Positions 37,289-45,421 of a DNA stretch of 64,000 bases are shown in pieces; positions within the stretch are counted from its first letter, which is position 1, and each line of letters opens with the position of its first letter. A model generated the notes under the pieces. The model saw only the letters and a program-made list of their open reading frames with translations. It had not been told where the DNA came from and did not search any database. This DNA is from Clavibacter sp. VKM Ac-2872 (GTDB lineage: Bacteria; Actinomycetota; Actinomycetes; Actinomycetales; Microbacteriaceae). Location of the stretch: assembly GCF_015351105.1 (NCBI RefSeq), contig NZ_JADKRR010000002.1:186001-250000 (forward strand), written 5' to 3'. Made by a program: the position numbers and the translations under genes.

Positions 37289-38445
37289 CCACGGACGCCA
37301 CTCTCCCCGAACTGGCCAGCGTGCCGGACGCCCGCTCGGTCGAGGAGACAGCGCGAGCGTTCGACAACATCGGGCCGGCTGTCGACGACGCCATGCACAC
37401 CGTCACGTCCTCCTGGGCGGGTCTGTCCTCCCCGGGGGTCTTCGAGACGCCCGACTCCGGACGATTCGCCGATTCTCTAGCAGGGGCGTTGGTGGTGGCT
37501 CGGACGGTCGGAGAGGACTCATCCGCCGCGAAGGCCGCGCTGATGGCATACGCGCGAGAACTGCAGGATCTCACGAGCCGCCATGACGTCATCTCCTCGG
37601 ACGTAGCCGCGCAGGTCCTCACGGTCAGCGATCCTGTGCAACTCGACAGGCCGCTTCCTGACAGTTCCGACACGGACCCGCAGAGGCAGCTGGAAAGCCT
37701 CATCACCCAGTTCAACGCAGATCTCCGAGCCGCGGATGCGAGATGCGCCGATGCCCTGCAGCGCCTTCTCCGGTACCCGGGAGATCAAGCTGTCCGCGCG
37801 ACAGAGGCGGTCAACGACATCATCTCCCTGCCGGCGGTCGGCTTGGTCCTCGCTACGGGCAAGCAGGCGCTCGAGAACTCGGCCGGCCCGCGGGACTACT
37901 TCCTCGGCATCACCGATGCGCTGGGCATGACGGGGCCCGGCGGGCGGCACGCAGCGGGCGCAGCGCCCATCAAGGAGCGATCCATCGGGCTCGCGCTCAA
38001 AGCCGCCATCAACCCCAACGGGGTGTTCGACAAGCCTCTGGACGGAGCAAGCGCCGCCGAACACCTCGCGGAAGGTTCCCGGGCGTTAAAAATAGGGTCG
38101 AAGCTCGGCGGCCCCATCCTGGGAGTGGTCTCGGCGGTGACCGCCGGAGCGGCATCTGCATCTGCAACGTACAACAAAGATCAGGCCGAACATCCGGAAT
38201 GGGACGACTTCCACAGAGGCATGCACGCCGTGCAGAGCGGAGCGGTCCATGGCGGCTTCGATTTCACCGCTGGAGCGGCTGAAGCAGGCATAGGAGCGGG
38301 CATCGGCACGCTCATCTGCCCGGGTATCGGAACGTTCGTCGGCGGAGTCATCGGGGGCGTGGCCGGGGGATGGATGCTCTCCGACACGGTGGACGGCCTT
38401 GCCGACAAGGCGAATGACTCCATCGACTCCGCGGTCGGCCAATGA
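37285..38445 (+). CDS. LXG-like putative type VII effector with glycine zipper
   Basis: A 386-residue protein. The N-terminal 230 residues are predicted long helices without signal peptide, like LXG/WXG effector heads (Trp in TSSWAGL). The C-terminal part has two hydrophobic segments: LGGPILGVVSAVTAGAASASA (about 272-292) and a strong glycine zipper AGIGAGIGTLICPGIGTF followed by VGGVIGGVAGGWM (about 331-365). Glycine zippers are typical of membrane-inserting toxins and pore formers. GC content is lower than neighbours, suggesting transfer. No enzymatic toxin motif is seen. Role as a membrane-active antibacterial effector is inference. Confidence 0.6.
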   Translation: MTTDATLPELASVPDARSVEETARAFDNIGPAVDDAMHTVTSSWAGLSSPGVFETPDSGRFADSLAGALVVARTVGEDSSAAKAALMAYARELQDLTSRHDVISSDVAAQVLTVSDPVQLDRPLPDSSDTDPQRQLESLITQFNADLRAADARCADALQRLLRYPGDQAVRATEAVNDIISLPAVGLVLATGKQALENSAGPRDYFLGITDALGMTGPGGRHAAGAAPIKERSIGLALKAAINPNGVFDKPLDGASAAEHLAEGSRALKIGSKLGGPILGVVSAVTAGAASASATYNKDQAEHPEWDDFHRGMHAVQSGAVHGGFDFTAGAAEAGIGAGIGTLICPGIGTFVGGVIGGVAGGWMLSDTVDGLADKANDSIDSAVGQ

Positions 38446-38484
38446 GCGGCGAGCGACACGACCCACGCATCACGAGAGGAAACG

Positions 38485-38940
38485 ATGACTGAAGGCTGGC
38501 GCACCGTGGAGCACCCACGGCTGGAGTTCGAGATGCCGACGACCTGGGAGCTCCTGCCCTCCGATCGCGACGAGGTGGTGGCCATCGCGCAGCCCCTCTT
38601 CAAGGACACGGTGTTCCGCGCCAATGTCGTGATCCTCCTGCTGGAGTCCTCGGAGACCATCGAGCAGCTGGGAGCACGGAGCATCTCCGAGGCGCTCGCC
38701 TATCCCGGTTGGTCGCACGTGTGCTCCGACGTCCAGTGGTATCGGCCGGACACGACCGGGCGCGTCGTCCACTTCCTCTACGAGGCGTCCGACATGTGCG
38801 TGGCCGTCACCCGTTCCGGGATCGTCACGGGCACGCATGTGGTGGAGATCACGGCGAGCTGCGACGTCGTCGACGTCCTGCGGCTCGAGGACCTCTTCTC
38901 GGTGATCGCGGGCAGCACCCGGGTGAAGGAGATGGCATGA
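38485..38940 (+). CDS. LpqN/Mog1-fold-like small protein
   Basis: A 151-residue cytoplasmic protein with AGAGGAAACG upstream of the ATG. The layout (WRTVEHPRLEFEMPTTWEL, ANVVILLLESSETIEQLG, YEASDMCVAVTRSGIV) resembles LpqN/PsbP/Mog1-type alpha-beta sandwiches; confidence is moderate. It has no signal peptide, unlike mycobacterial LpqN. Similar folds (DUF1795, EagR) act as chaperones for membrane domains of type VI effectors, so a chaperone for the neighbouring glycine-zipper protein is a reasonable hypothesis. It overlaps the next gene by 4 bases. Confidence 0.58.
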   Translation: MTEGWRTVEHPRLEFEMPTTWELLPSDRDEVVAIAQPLFKDTVFRANVVILLLESSETIEQLGARSISEALAYPGWSHVCSDVQWYRPDTTGRVVHFLYEASDMCVAVTRSGIVTGTHVVEITASCDVVDVLRLEDLFSVIAGSTRVKEMA

Positions 38941-39758
38941 GCGACATCGCGCTGGACGTCGAGGCGAGCGCCCAAGACAAGGACGGCACTCCGCTCGAGC
39001 TCCTCTCCCGCATCCCCGCCCTGCAACCGTTCCCGACCAGTGACATCCTCCTCACCCCGGAGGCCTGGGAGCTGCTCTGGACGAGGCGCCGCCGCGGAGC
39101 GTTCGCCGGGCGTGGCGGGAATCCCGCCACAGCGAAGGAGCTGCGGGAACTGGGCCTGCTCACCCTCGCGGGAGGCGCATCACCCGCCGGGATCGCCCTG
39201 ACCCGGGCGCGGACCAGCTCGCGACTCTCCTTCGGGGCGCTCACGACCTCGGCAGGTCGGCGCATGACCTTCAGCAGCTGGTACTCCGGCGCGAACGCGC
39301 TCGTCGCGGCCGAGGTCCTGAACGACGACGGCACCACCTCCATGTCCGTCCACGACACGTCGCGTTCGGCCGGCCTCGGTCTCCTGCTCTCCTGGTTGCG
39401 GATCTCACCCGCCTGGACCTACGGGCATGACGTCGGTGAGGGCGTGCACGACGCGGAGCTCATCGAGGCGCGCATCGCCGCCGCCCCGGGAAGCGAGCCG
39501 CCCGTGCCGGAGGACGCCAGCTGGGTGACCCGCCGCGCGTGGGCATCGGGAGAGTGGGCGCGCTGCGAGATCATCTCCCCGTCCGCCAAGCTCGTGACGC
39601 CGAGGATCCGGACGGGAGATGTCGGGTGGTTCGATTTCGAGGAGCTCCCGGGCGGGCGCATGCGCCTGATGCCGAGAGTGAGCCTCGACGTGATGCGCGA
39701 CGTCATCGGCACCTTCCACGACTCCCAAGCCGGACCGCGCCACTCGACCACCCGGTGA
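38937..39758 (+). CDS. Putative EspG-like ESX-associated protein
   Basis: A 273-residue soluble protein, coupled to the preceding gene. LTPEAWELLWTRRRRGAF, LTTSAGRRMTFSSWYSGANALVAAEV and the terminal RIRTGDVGWFDFEELPGGRMRL are its conserved-looking blocks. Length and alpha/beta layout resemble EspG chaperones of ESX systems, but this is a weak match and I would not rely on it. A degraded copy of its C-terminus follows the second membrane-protein gene. Confidence 0.5.
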   Translation: MSDIALDVEASAQDKDGTPLELLSRIPALQPFPTSDILLTPEAWELLWTRRRRGAFAGRGGNPATAKELRELGLLTLAGGASPAGIALTRARTSSRLSFGALTTSAGRRMTFSSWYSGANALVAAEVLNDDGTTSMSVHDTSRSAGLGLLLSWLRISPAWTYGHDVGEGVHDAELIEARIAAAPGSEPPVPEDASWVTRRAWASGEWARCEIISPSAKLVTPRIRTGDVGWFDFEELPGGRMRLMPRVSLDVMRDVIGTFHDSQAGPRHSTTR

Positions 39759-39820
39759 AGAGTCAGCCTCGGGCGCTTGGGCCGCAACTCGACGACCAGC
39801 GGAACACGATCGGCTCGTCC

Positions 39821-40595
39821 CCCGGCGGCGGGGCGGGCACCGGAACGAGCCAGGCGGCGAGCGCGCCCCCGCGGAACGCACGGCGATGACACGAGCGGGG
39901 CGAGGCTTCCTGCGATGTGTGATGCTCTCGGCGTGCCGGTCCCCGCGATGATCTCGTCCCTCCCCGCTGCCGTCGTGCATGCATCCGCGAGCTACTTGGA
40001 GAAGGAGGGCATCCGCCTGTCCGGTGTCCTGTGGTACTACGGCGTCTGCCTGATCATCGTGGGCATCTCCGCCCTCGCCTACACCGGGCTGTGGCGATGG
40101 TGGTCGAAGATCCCGTTCATGGTCCCCCTCGGCGTCGGGTGGCTCGCGGCCGGACAGATCATCGCGAACACCGCCCTCCTCGTCGACGGCCCCCTCGGCT
40201 ACGCCTTCCTCATCGGGGGGACCGTCGTGAGCTTCTTCGGCATCTACGGGATGGGGTTCATGCCCCGCCCGTTCCTCCCCCGCTGGTACCGGCTCGACTG
40301 GGGGATCGACCCGTCGCGTGTCGTCCCCTCCGCCGGTCGTCGGCTCAAGCTCATCCCCCGGGAATCGCGCAAGGTCGATCTCGCCGAGCGCGGCCGATCG
40401 ATCGCGTCACCCGCCGCCGCGGAAGCGGGCTCCCCACGAGGCGGAGCACCCATCGAGACCTGCGAGGTGCCGGGCGGCGGGACCTTCCTCGGCGCCTTCA
40501 TCGGCGGGGCCGTCACGGGCGACCGGGCGCTGGCGCTCGGGCGGGCCGTGGCACGGGACTCCCCAGCCGCGCACGTCGAGGCCTTCGCCCCCTGA
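39821..40595 (+). repeat. Direct repeat copy B
   Basis: Partner of 36015-36791. It begins with bases that match the 3' end of kdpE (frame-equivalent residues PPAAGRAPE versus PAGAGRAPE) and ends with the duplicated membrane-protein gene. See copy A for details. Confidence 0.85.
39915..40595 (+). CDS. Three-helix membrane protein, copy B
   Basis: A 226-residue paralogue of the protein at 36111-36791, same length, no indels. Divergence is concentrated in the first two helices (YLEKEGIRLSGVLWYYGVCLI versus YIETTGIHVDGLLWYFGVLLI) and at the extreme C-terminus; the MPRPFLPRWYRLDWG to GSPRGGAP stretch is almost unchanged. The start GATGTGTGATG context is shared with copy A. Confidence 0.7.
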   Translation: MCDALGVPVPAMISSLPAAVVHASASYLEKEGIRLSGVLWYYGVCLIIVGISALAYTGLWRWWSKIPFMVPLGVGWLAAGQIIANTALLVDGPLGYAFLIGGTVVSFFGIYGMGFMPRPFLPRWYRLDWGIDPSRVVPSAGRRLKLIPRESRKVDLAERGRSIASPAAAEAGSPRGGAPIETCEVPGGGTFLGAFIGGAVTGDRALALGRAVARDSPAAHVEAFAP

Positions 40596-40601
40596 CGGTC
40601 C

Positions 40602-40712
40602 TGGAGGATCCGGACGAGCCGCTCGCCCTGGTTCACCCTGAGGAGTCGCCGCGGCCAGATGCGCCTGACGCTGGCGGCCCTCCGGGACATGCGGGCGGCG
40701 GACATCGGCTGA
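40602..40712 (+). pseudogene. Remnant of EspG-like gene C-terminus
   Basis: One frame reads WRIRTSRSPWF then RGQMRLTLAALRDM and ends at TGA 40710-40712. The intact gene at 38937-39758 ends RIRTGDVGWF then GGRMRLMPRVSLDVM. The shared RIRT, WF and MRL blocks in the same order and near-equal spacing show a truncated, diverged copy that lacks any start codon. It begins only 7 bases after membrane-protein copy B, so everything between these two genes in the original unit has been lost here. Confidence 0.65.
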
Positions 40713-40823
40713 GTGCCGGACATCCGCGGCCATGCCCACCGGGTGTCCACTGTGCTCCGCTCCTGCAGTCCCCCGCAGCGCACGACCAGCCGGCACCCGG
40801 ATCCACGCGCGTATGCTCCCGTG

Positions 40824-41591
40824 GTGCCCACGAGAACCACCCGCCCCGCCGCCCTCATCGCCTCCGTCACCGCCGCGCTCGGCGGCCTCGCCGCCGCGGC
40901 CCTCGTCGTGCCGCGCCGGTTCGAGGCCGGTCGCCGTGAGCGGGCCGTGGTCCTCAACGAGACGCTCCCCGTGAACTCCGCCTGGTGGCGCGAGCACGCG
41001 AAGATCGAGGGCGACCTCCTCTACGTGGCGCTCGGCGACTCCACCGCGCAGGGCATCGGCGCGAGCCGCCCCGGCAACGGCTACGTCGGGATCCTCGCCG
41101 ACCGGATCCGCGCTCTCAGCGGCCGCTCCGTCCGCACCGTCAACCTCAGCGTCTCGGGCGCCCGGGCCTCCGACCTCGTCGAGCACCAGCTCCCCCGCCT
41201 CGCGAAGATGCAGCCCGACGTGGTGACCCTCGCCATCGGCGCGAACGACATCCTGGCGTTCGAGCCGGTCGCGTTCGAGCACGACCTCGGCCGGATCCTC
41301 GACGCCGTCCCCCCGACCACCGTCGTCGCCGACCTGCCGTGCTTCCACTTCCCGACGAGCGAGCGCAAGGTGCGGGTCGCGAACGAGATCGTCCGCCGCC
41401 TCGCCACCGCACGCGGCCTCCGCCTCGCGCCGCTGCACCGCATCACCCGCCGGCAGACCGCGGTGCTCGCGATCACCCAGGCCGCGGGCGACCTCTTCCA
41501 CCCCAACGACCGCGGCTACCGTGTGTGGGCGAGCGCGTTCCTCCCCTTCCTCCCGGCGACTGTTCGCGCGCTGGAGGTGGCGGGGCGCTGA
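40824..41591 (+). CDS. SGNH/GDSL hydrolase
   Basis: A 255-residue SGNH hydrolase with an N-terminal hydrophobic helix (signal anchor, about 9-30). Block I is VALGDSTAQGIGAS (catalytic Ser), block III IGANDI, and block V DLFHPNDRGY (catalytic Asp/His). GTG start; an adjacent GTG at 40821 is equally possible. Its C-terminal codons (FLPATVRALEVAGR) are duplicated in frame about 1.05 kb downstream, beyond an AT-richer insert. Confidence 0.88.
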   Translation: MPTRTTRPAALIASVTAALGGLAAAALVVPRRFEAGRRERAVVLNETLPVNSAWWREHAKIEGDLLYVALGDSTAQGIGASRPGNGYVGILADRIRALSGRSVRTVNLSVSGARASDLVEHQLPRLAKMQPDVVTLAIGANDILAFEPVAFEHDLGRILDAVPPTTVVADLPCFHFPTSERKVRVANEIVRRLATARGLRLAPLHRITRRQTAVLAITQAAGDLFHPNDRGYRVWASAFLPFLPATVRALEVAGR

Positions 41592-41595
41592 CGCG
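41533..41595 (+). repeat. Left copy of hydrolase 3'-end direct repeat
   Basis: 63 bases from GCGCGTTCCT through the stop of the SGNH gene to GACGCG. It matches 42577-42648 except for a 9-base insertion (one extra TTCCTGCCG-like unit) and a few substitutions, mostly at third codon positions. Confidence 0.85.
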
Positions 41596-42576
41596 TGACT
41601 ATTTGATAGATCGCGCGACTACGTCTTCTAGTGAGTAGAGAACTCCACCGACGTACTGAACCCAGGATCGCAGCCGGCTCTTCTCGAATTCTATCTGGTA
41701 CGGCTTATGTTTAATGAATCTGACTTCCGGTGCCACTACGAGGTCATCGTCCAGTCGGGCTACACCCGTATAGTCTTCTACATCTGATCCATCGACGAGT
41801 GCAACATGCATCTTCATGAACCATGTTGCTCGATCGTCATGCACATGATGTTCACGGTTTGTCACGTAGCGAAAACGGCGCATGACTTGCTTGTCGCTCT
41901 CCCATCGCATACCGATGTCATAGTTCTTGACCGCGACACCTCGGGCCAAAATCTGTCGATGCTTATCTGCAGCGTCAACTTCCGCAATCAATGCAAGGTA
42001 ATGGGCCTGGGGTCCGAACCGACCATGCCCGAATATGGGTTGCTTAGTTTTGATGAATTTGATCGCAGCTGCCGAAGCCCCTTTTAGCTGACCTTCGCCC
42101 TGCGACCTCCACGCCTGCTCAGTCATGGCGATGGGAAAGGCTACTCGCGCTCCTGGACTATGCCCATTAGCCGTAACCGCGGCGCCAGCGCCTATGTCGA
42201 GAGAGGCTCGTAGGTGATGCGCTATCTCTCCCGCGCGAATGGCCAACTCGGCAGGCGGTGGCTTGACTGGCAACGTACTCCAGACATGCCAGCCACCGTC
42301 ACGGGAGTAAAGTAGAGATATTTGTGTTTCACGCTCCCAGGCCGCACATGCCTCTTCGAACTCATCGACGAGTTGGAGTGCACGCTTCATGCGGAGATTC
42401 ACGTCGTCATACAGCGCGTGATGCATAGGTAAATTCCTGACACAGGGGGGGAGAGAGGTGCTGATATTCGATAATACTCACATCAAGTCGATCCACGCTA
42501 TAGCCCGGCCATTCCTCCCGGAAACGGCATGCGAGTAGGACACGACGACGCGCATGCGAGAAATGCAACACATTTG
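41596..42576. mobile_element. Small AT-richer insert at 3' end of SGNH gene
   Basis: About 980 bases whose base composition (near 50 percent GC by eye) is far below the surrounding 70 percent. It lies exactly between the two copies of the hydrolase 3' end and carries a single gene on the minus strand. No integrase or transposase is present, so it is either a remnant, a non-autonomous cargo island, or the product of recombination with a homologous locus. Confidence 0.72.
41599..42426 (-). CDS. Unknown protein on AT-rich insert
   Basis: A 275-residue soluble protein with codon use unlike its neighbours (many A/T third positions). An N-terminal helical part (MKRALQLVDEFEEACAAWER) is followed by AGEIAHHLRASLDIGAG, VAFPIA, LIAEVDAADKHRQIL and a C-terminal beta-rich half. 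The HLRASLD ... FPI ... DKHR pattern resembles a large uncharacterised family (LRSALDHL-type) scattered over mobile regions. No nuclease or membrane motif is evident. A cargo or defence-related role is possible, without direct evidence. Confidence 0.68.
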   Translation of the reverse strand: MHHALYDDVNLRMKRALQLVDEFEEACAAWERETQISLLYSRDGGWHVWSTLPVKPPPAELAIRAGEIAHHLRASLDIGAGAAVTANGHSPGARVAFPIAMTEQAWRSQGEGQLKGASAAAIKFIKTKQPIFGHGRFGPQAHYLALIAEVDAADKHRQILARGVAVKNYDIGMRWESDKQVMRRFRYVTNREHHVHDDRATWFMKMHVALVDGSDVEDYTGVARLDDDLVVAPEVRFIKHKPYQIEFEKSRLRSWVQYVGGVLYSLEDVVARSIK

Positions 42577-42648
42577 GCGCGTTCCTGCCGTTCCTGCCGT
42601 TCCTCCCGGCGACGGTGCGGGCGCTGGAGGTGTCGGGGCGCTGACGCG
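42577..42648 (+). repeat. Right copy of hydrolase 3'-end direct repeat
   Basis: 72 bases that read in frame AFLPFLPFLPATVRALEVSGR and stop, the C-terminus of the SGNH hydrolase without the rest of the gene. It is the displaced original 3' end (or the incoming one) left by insertion of 41596-42576. Confidence 0.85.
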
Positions 42649-42704
42649 CTCGCGACGGGGCAGGCGTCCCGGGCGGGCGCGGCGGGGTCGATAGGGTCGC
42701 GACT

Positions 42705-43247
42705 ATGAACCGCCACCCCGGCGACCGCGTCCTCGCCGTCCTGATCGACTGGCTCTTCATGTGCGTGTGGTTCGCGCTGATCGCGGCCGTCGCGCTGCCC
42801 CTGTTCGTCGTCGGTGCCAGCGCATCGCTCCCGCCCGTCGCGCAGAACGCGCTGGCCGCGCTGGTGACGGTGGTGCCGATCACGATCGCGCTGGCAGTGC
42901 TGGAGTCCGGGCCCCGGCAGGCGACCCCCGGCAAGCGCGCGCGGCGGCTGGTCGTGCAGGACGCGCGCACCGGCGACGCGCTCCCCTTCCGCCGCGCGCT
43001 CCTGCGCAACGCCGTGAAGATCACGGCGCCTTGGATCGTCGGGCACGCGGCCGTGTACGCGATCGTCGGCGCGAGCGGCGCAGCCAGCGGCACGCGCGCC
43101 TCCGTCCCGCCCGGCGTGGAAGCCCTCACGGCTGTCGCCTACGTGCTCCCGGCCGTGTGGCTCGTGACGCTCCTCCTCGGCTCGGGCCGCACACCGTACG
43201 ACAGGATCGCGGGGGCGGTCGTCGCCCGGTCGGCCCCTCGCGCCTGA
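42705..43247 (+). CDS. RDD-family membrane protein
   Basis: A 180-residue protein with three to four helices. Its RDD signature is HPGDRVLAVLIDWLFM near the start, with the second conserved block ATPGKRARRLVVQDARTG. Family function is not established; some members are sodium/proton antiporters. Confidence 0.83.
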   Translation: MNRHPGDRVLAVLIDWLFMCVWFALIAAVALPLFVVGASASLPPVAQNALAALVTVVPITIALAVLESGPRQATPGKRARRLVVQDARTGDALPFRRALLRNAVKITAPWIVGHAAVYAIVGASGAASGTRASVPPGVEALTAVAYVLPAVWLVTLLLGSGRTPYDRIAGAVVARSAPRA

Positions 43248-43273
43248 CCCGACCCCGTCCGTAGGCTGGATCC

Positions 43274-43633
43274 ATGGCCGACGACACCGCAGACGCCCGC
43301 CCCACCGGCACGCTCTGGCTCGTGATCGGGCTCGTCTCGGGCGCGCTGCTCGTCACCGGCGCAGGAGTGTCGCCCTGGTTCTCCGCTGCCGTCTTCACGC
43401 TGTCCGTCTTCATGCACGTGCGCGGCCGCCGCCGCGACTGGGCCCTCACGCCTCCGCCGACCGACACGCTCTGGTTCGTGGTCTCGCTGATCCTCGGCGC
43501 ACTCCTCGTGACGGGCAGCTTCCAGCCTCCGTGGGTCGGCGCCGCGGCACTCGCGGCCGCCGTGCTCCTCTACATCCGCGCGATGATCCGCCTCACGGCC
43601 CGCCGCGCCTCGGAGTCCACTCCCCCTGACTGA
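43274..43633 (+). CDS. Membrane protein with internal duplication
   Basis: A 119-residue protein made of two homologous halves: GTLWLVIGLVSGALLVTG followed by SPWFSAAVFTLSVF (about 12-47), and DTLWFVVSLILGALLVTG followed by PPWVGAAALAAAVL (about 64-99). Each half is a hairpin of two helices, so four helices in total. No known family recognised. Confidence 0.65.
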   Translation: MADDTADARPTGTLWLVIGLVSGALLVTGAGVSPWFSAAVFTLSVFMHVRGRRRDWALTPPPTDTLWFVVSLILGALLVTGSFQPPWVGAAALAAAVLLYIRAMIRLTARRASESTPPD

Positions 43634-43646
43634 CCAGCCATGCCTC

Positions 43647-43856
43647 CTAGCTCGTGTGGCACGAGCTCGCGCAGTACGCGCACCCGTTCACGTTGCTGTA
43701 GAAACCACGGGCCGTACGAACGGCTCCACTGCACGAGGGGTGGGTCCCGAGATCGATCCGGTTGGACGGGTCGGGGAGGCGGTAGCACGTGGCGAGGTCG
43801 TGGACCTCGTGGTCGCCGTTCGACTGGGCGTTCCTGTTCACGATGTAGTGGGGCAT
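43647..43856 (-). CDS. Small conserved Cys/His protein
   Basis: A 69-residue protein with AAGGAG 7 bases before the ATG. YIVNRNAQSNGDHEVHDLATC, SCSGAVRTARGFY, NGCAYCASSCHTS show a pattern of Cys and His residues that I recall as a widespread small family in many phyla (often annotated only as hypothetical). The C-terminal CxxCxxxCH suggests metal binding. Function unknown. Confidence 0.78.
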   Translation of the reverse strand: MPHYIVNRNAQSNGDHEVHDLATCYRLPDPSNRIDLGTHPSCSGAVRTARGFYSNVNGCAYCASSCHTS

Positions 43857-44025
43857 ACGAGACTCCTTCGTCTCCTCGAACGCGATAGACGTCACAGCTG
43901 GTGGATCCGTAACGGATCCGGGTGGGCCCTCAAAGTACGCGGGACAGGACCGAGCCCTCCAGCCCCGCATTGGGGTGACACGACCCCGCCCGCCCATGTC
44001 GGTACCCCCCGGTAGAGTCCCCCGC

Positions 44026-45387
44026 ATGGCCCGCATCCACTCCACGTACCGCTGCTCGGAGTGCGGGTGGACGACCCCGAAGTGGGTCGGCCGGTGCGCG
44101 GAGTGCCAGAGCTGGAACACCGTCACGGAGGTGTCGCAGACGCCCGCGGCGGCCGGCCGGGTCACCACGCTCACGCCCGCCGGATCCAGCCAGGCGCGGT
44201 CGATCATGCACGTCGGCACCGCGTCCGCCAGCCACATGCCGAGCGGCGTCGGCGAGCTGGACCGCGTGCTCGGCGGCGGCATCGTGCCGGGCGCCGCCAT
44301 CCTCATGAGCGGCGAGCCCGGCGTCGGCAAGTCCACGCTGCTGCTCGAGGTCGCCGCGCGCGCCGCCGCGAAGGGCGCGAAGGTCCTCTACGTCACGGCC
44401 GAGGAGTCGGTCGCGCAGGTGCGGATGCGCGCCGAGCGCACGGGCGGGCTGCAGGAGTCGCTCATGATCGCGGCCGAGACCGACCTCGGCACGATCCTCG
44501 GCCACATCGAGCAGGTCGCGCCCGACCTCCTCATCGTCGACTCCGTGCAGACCGTCTCCAGCAGCACGTCCGACGGCCTGCCCGGCCACCCCGGCCAGGT
44601 GCGCGAGGTCGCGGTCACGCTCATCCGCGTCTGCAAGGAGCGCGACCTGCCGCTCCTCCTCGTCGGCCACGTCACGAAGGACGGGTCCATCGCGGGCCCG
44701 CGGCTCCTCGAACACCTGGTCGACGTGGTGTGCCAGTTCGAGGGCGACCGGCAGACCTCGCTCCGTTTCATCCGCGCGCTGAAGAACCGGTTCGGCCCCA
44801 CCGACGAGGTCGGCTGCTTCGAGATGGCGGGCGACGGCATCGTCGAGGTGCCGGATCCGAGCGGCATGTTCCTCTCGCGCGGCGTCCACTCGGTCTCGGG
44901 CACATGCGTCACCGTCGCGATGGAGGGCCGCCGCGCCCTGCCCGTGGAGGTGCAGGCGCTCGTGGTCGACACGAAGGCGCCGCAGCCGCGCCGCGTCGTC
45001 AACGGGGTGGATGCGTCGCGCGTCGCCATGCTCCTCGCGGTGCTCGAGAAGCGCGCCAACGTGCGGCTCTCGGATCGCGACGTCTACGTGTCCACGGTCG
45101 GCGGCGTACGCCTCACCGAACCGGCGGCGGATCTCGCCATCGCCGTCGCACTCGTCTCCGCCGTCAACGGCAAGGCCATGCCGCACGACCTCGCGGCGTT
45201 CGGCGAGATCAGCCTCGCGGGCGAGATCCGCGGCGTCACCTCGGCGCCGCAGCGCGCGGCGGAGGCCCGACGGCTCGGCTTCACGCAGATCGTCGACGCC
45301 GAGTGGGGGCCGCTGTTCTCCGCGCTCGGCCGCGCGTTCTCCCTCGCGAAGAGCGAGCGGGAGAAGGAGCTCGACGAGGCCTTCTGA
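44026..45387 (+). CDS. radA: DNA repair protein RadA
   Basis: A 453-residue RadA/Sms. N-terminal zinc finger (Cys10, 13, 24, 27), Walker A GEPGVGKST (residues 96-104), the KNRFG motif and a C-terminal Lon-like domain (EISLAGEIRGV). It helps process recombination intermediates by driving branch migration. Start ATG chosen directly before the zinc finger. Confidence 0.97.
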   Translation: MARIHSTYRCSECGWTTPKWVGRCAECQSWNTVTEVSQTPAAAGRVTTLTPAGSSQARSIMHVGTASASHMPSGVGELDRVLGGGIVPGAAILMSGEPGVGKSTLLLEVAARAAAKGAKVLYVTAEESVAQVRMRAERTGGLQESLMIAAETDLGTILGHIEQVAPDLLIVDSVQTVSSSTSDGLPGHPGQVREVAVTLIRVCKERDLPLLLVGHVTKDGSIAGPRLLEHLVDVVCQFEGDRQTSLRFIRALKNRFGPTDEVGCFEMAGDGIVEVPDPSGMFLSRGVHSVSGTCVTVAMEGRRALPVEVQALVVDTKAPQPRRVVNGVDASRVAMLLAVLEKRANVRLSDRDVYVSTVGGVRLTEPAADLAIAVALVSAVNGKAMPHDLAAFGEISLAGEIRGVTSAPQRAAEARRLGFTQIVDAEWGPLFSALGRAFSLAKSEREKELDEAF

Positions 45388-45421
45388 TCCGCGGGCCGCA
45401 GCCGGGCGACGGCGGCTCGGG

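Noticed and set aside
41806..42087. A 93-codon frame opposite the AT-rich island gene
   Set aside because: It has no ribosome-binding site, a random-looking composition and lies wholly inside the better-supported minus-strand gene.
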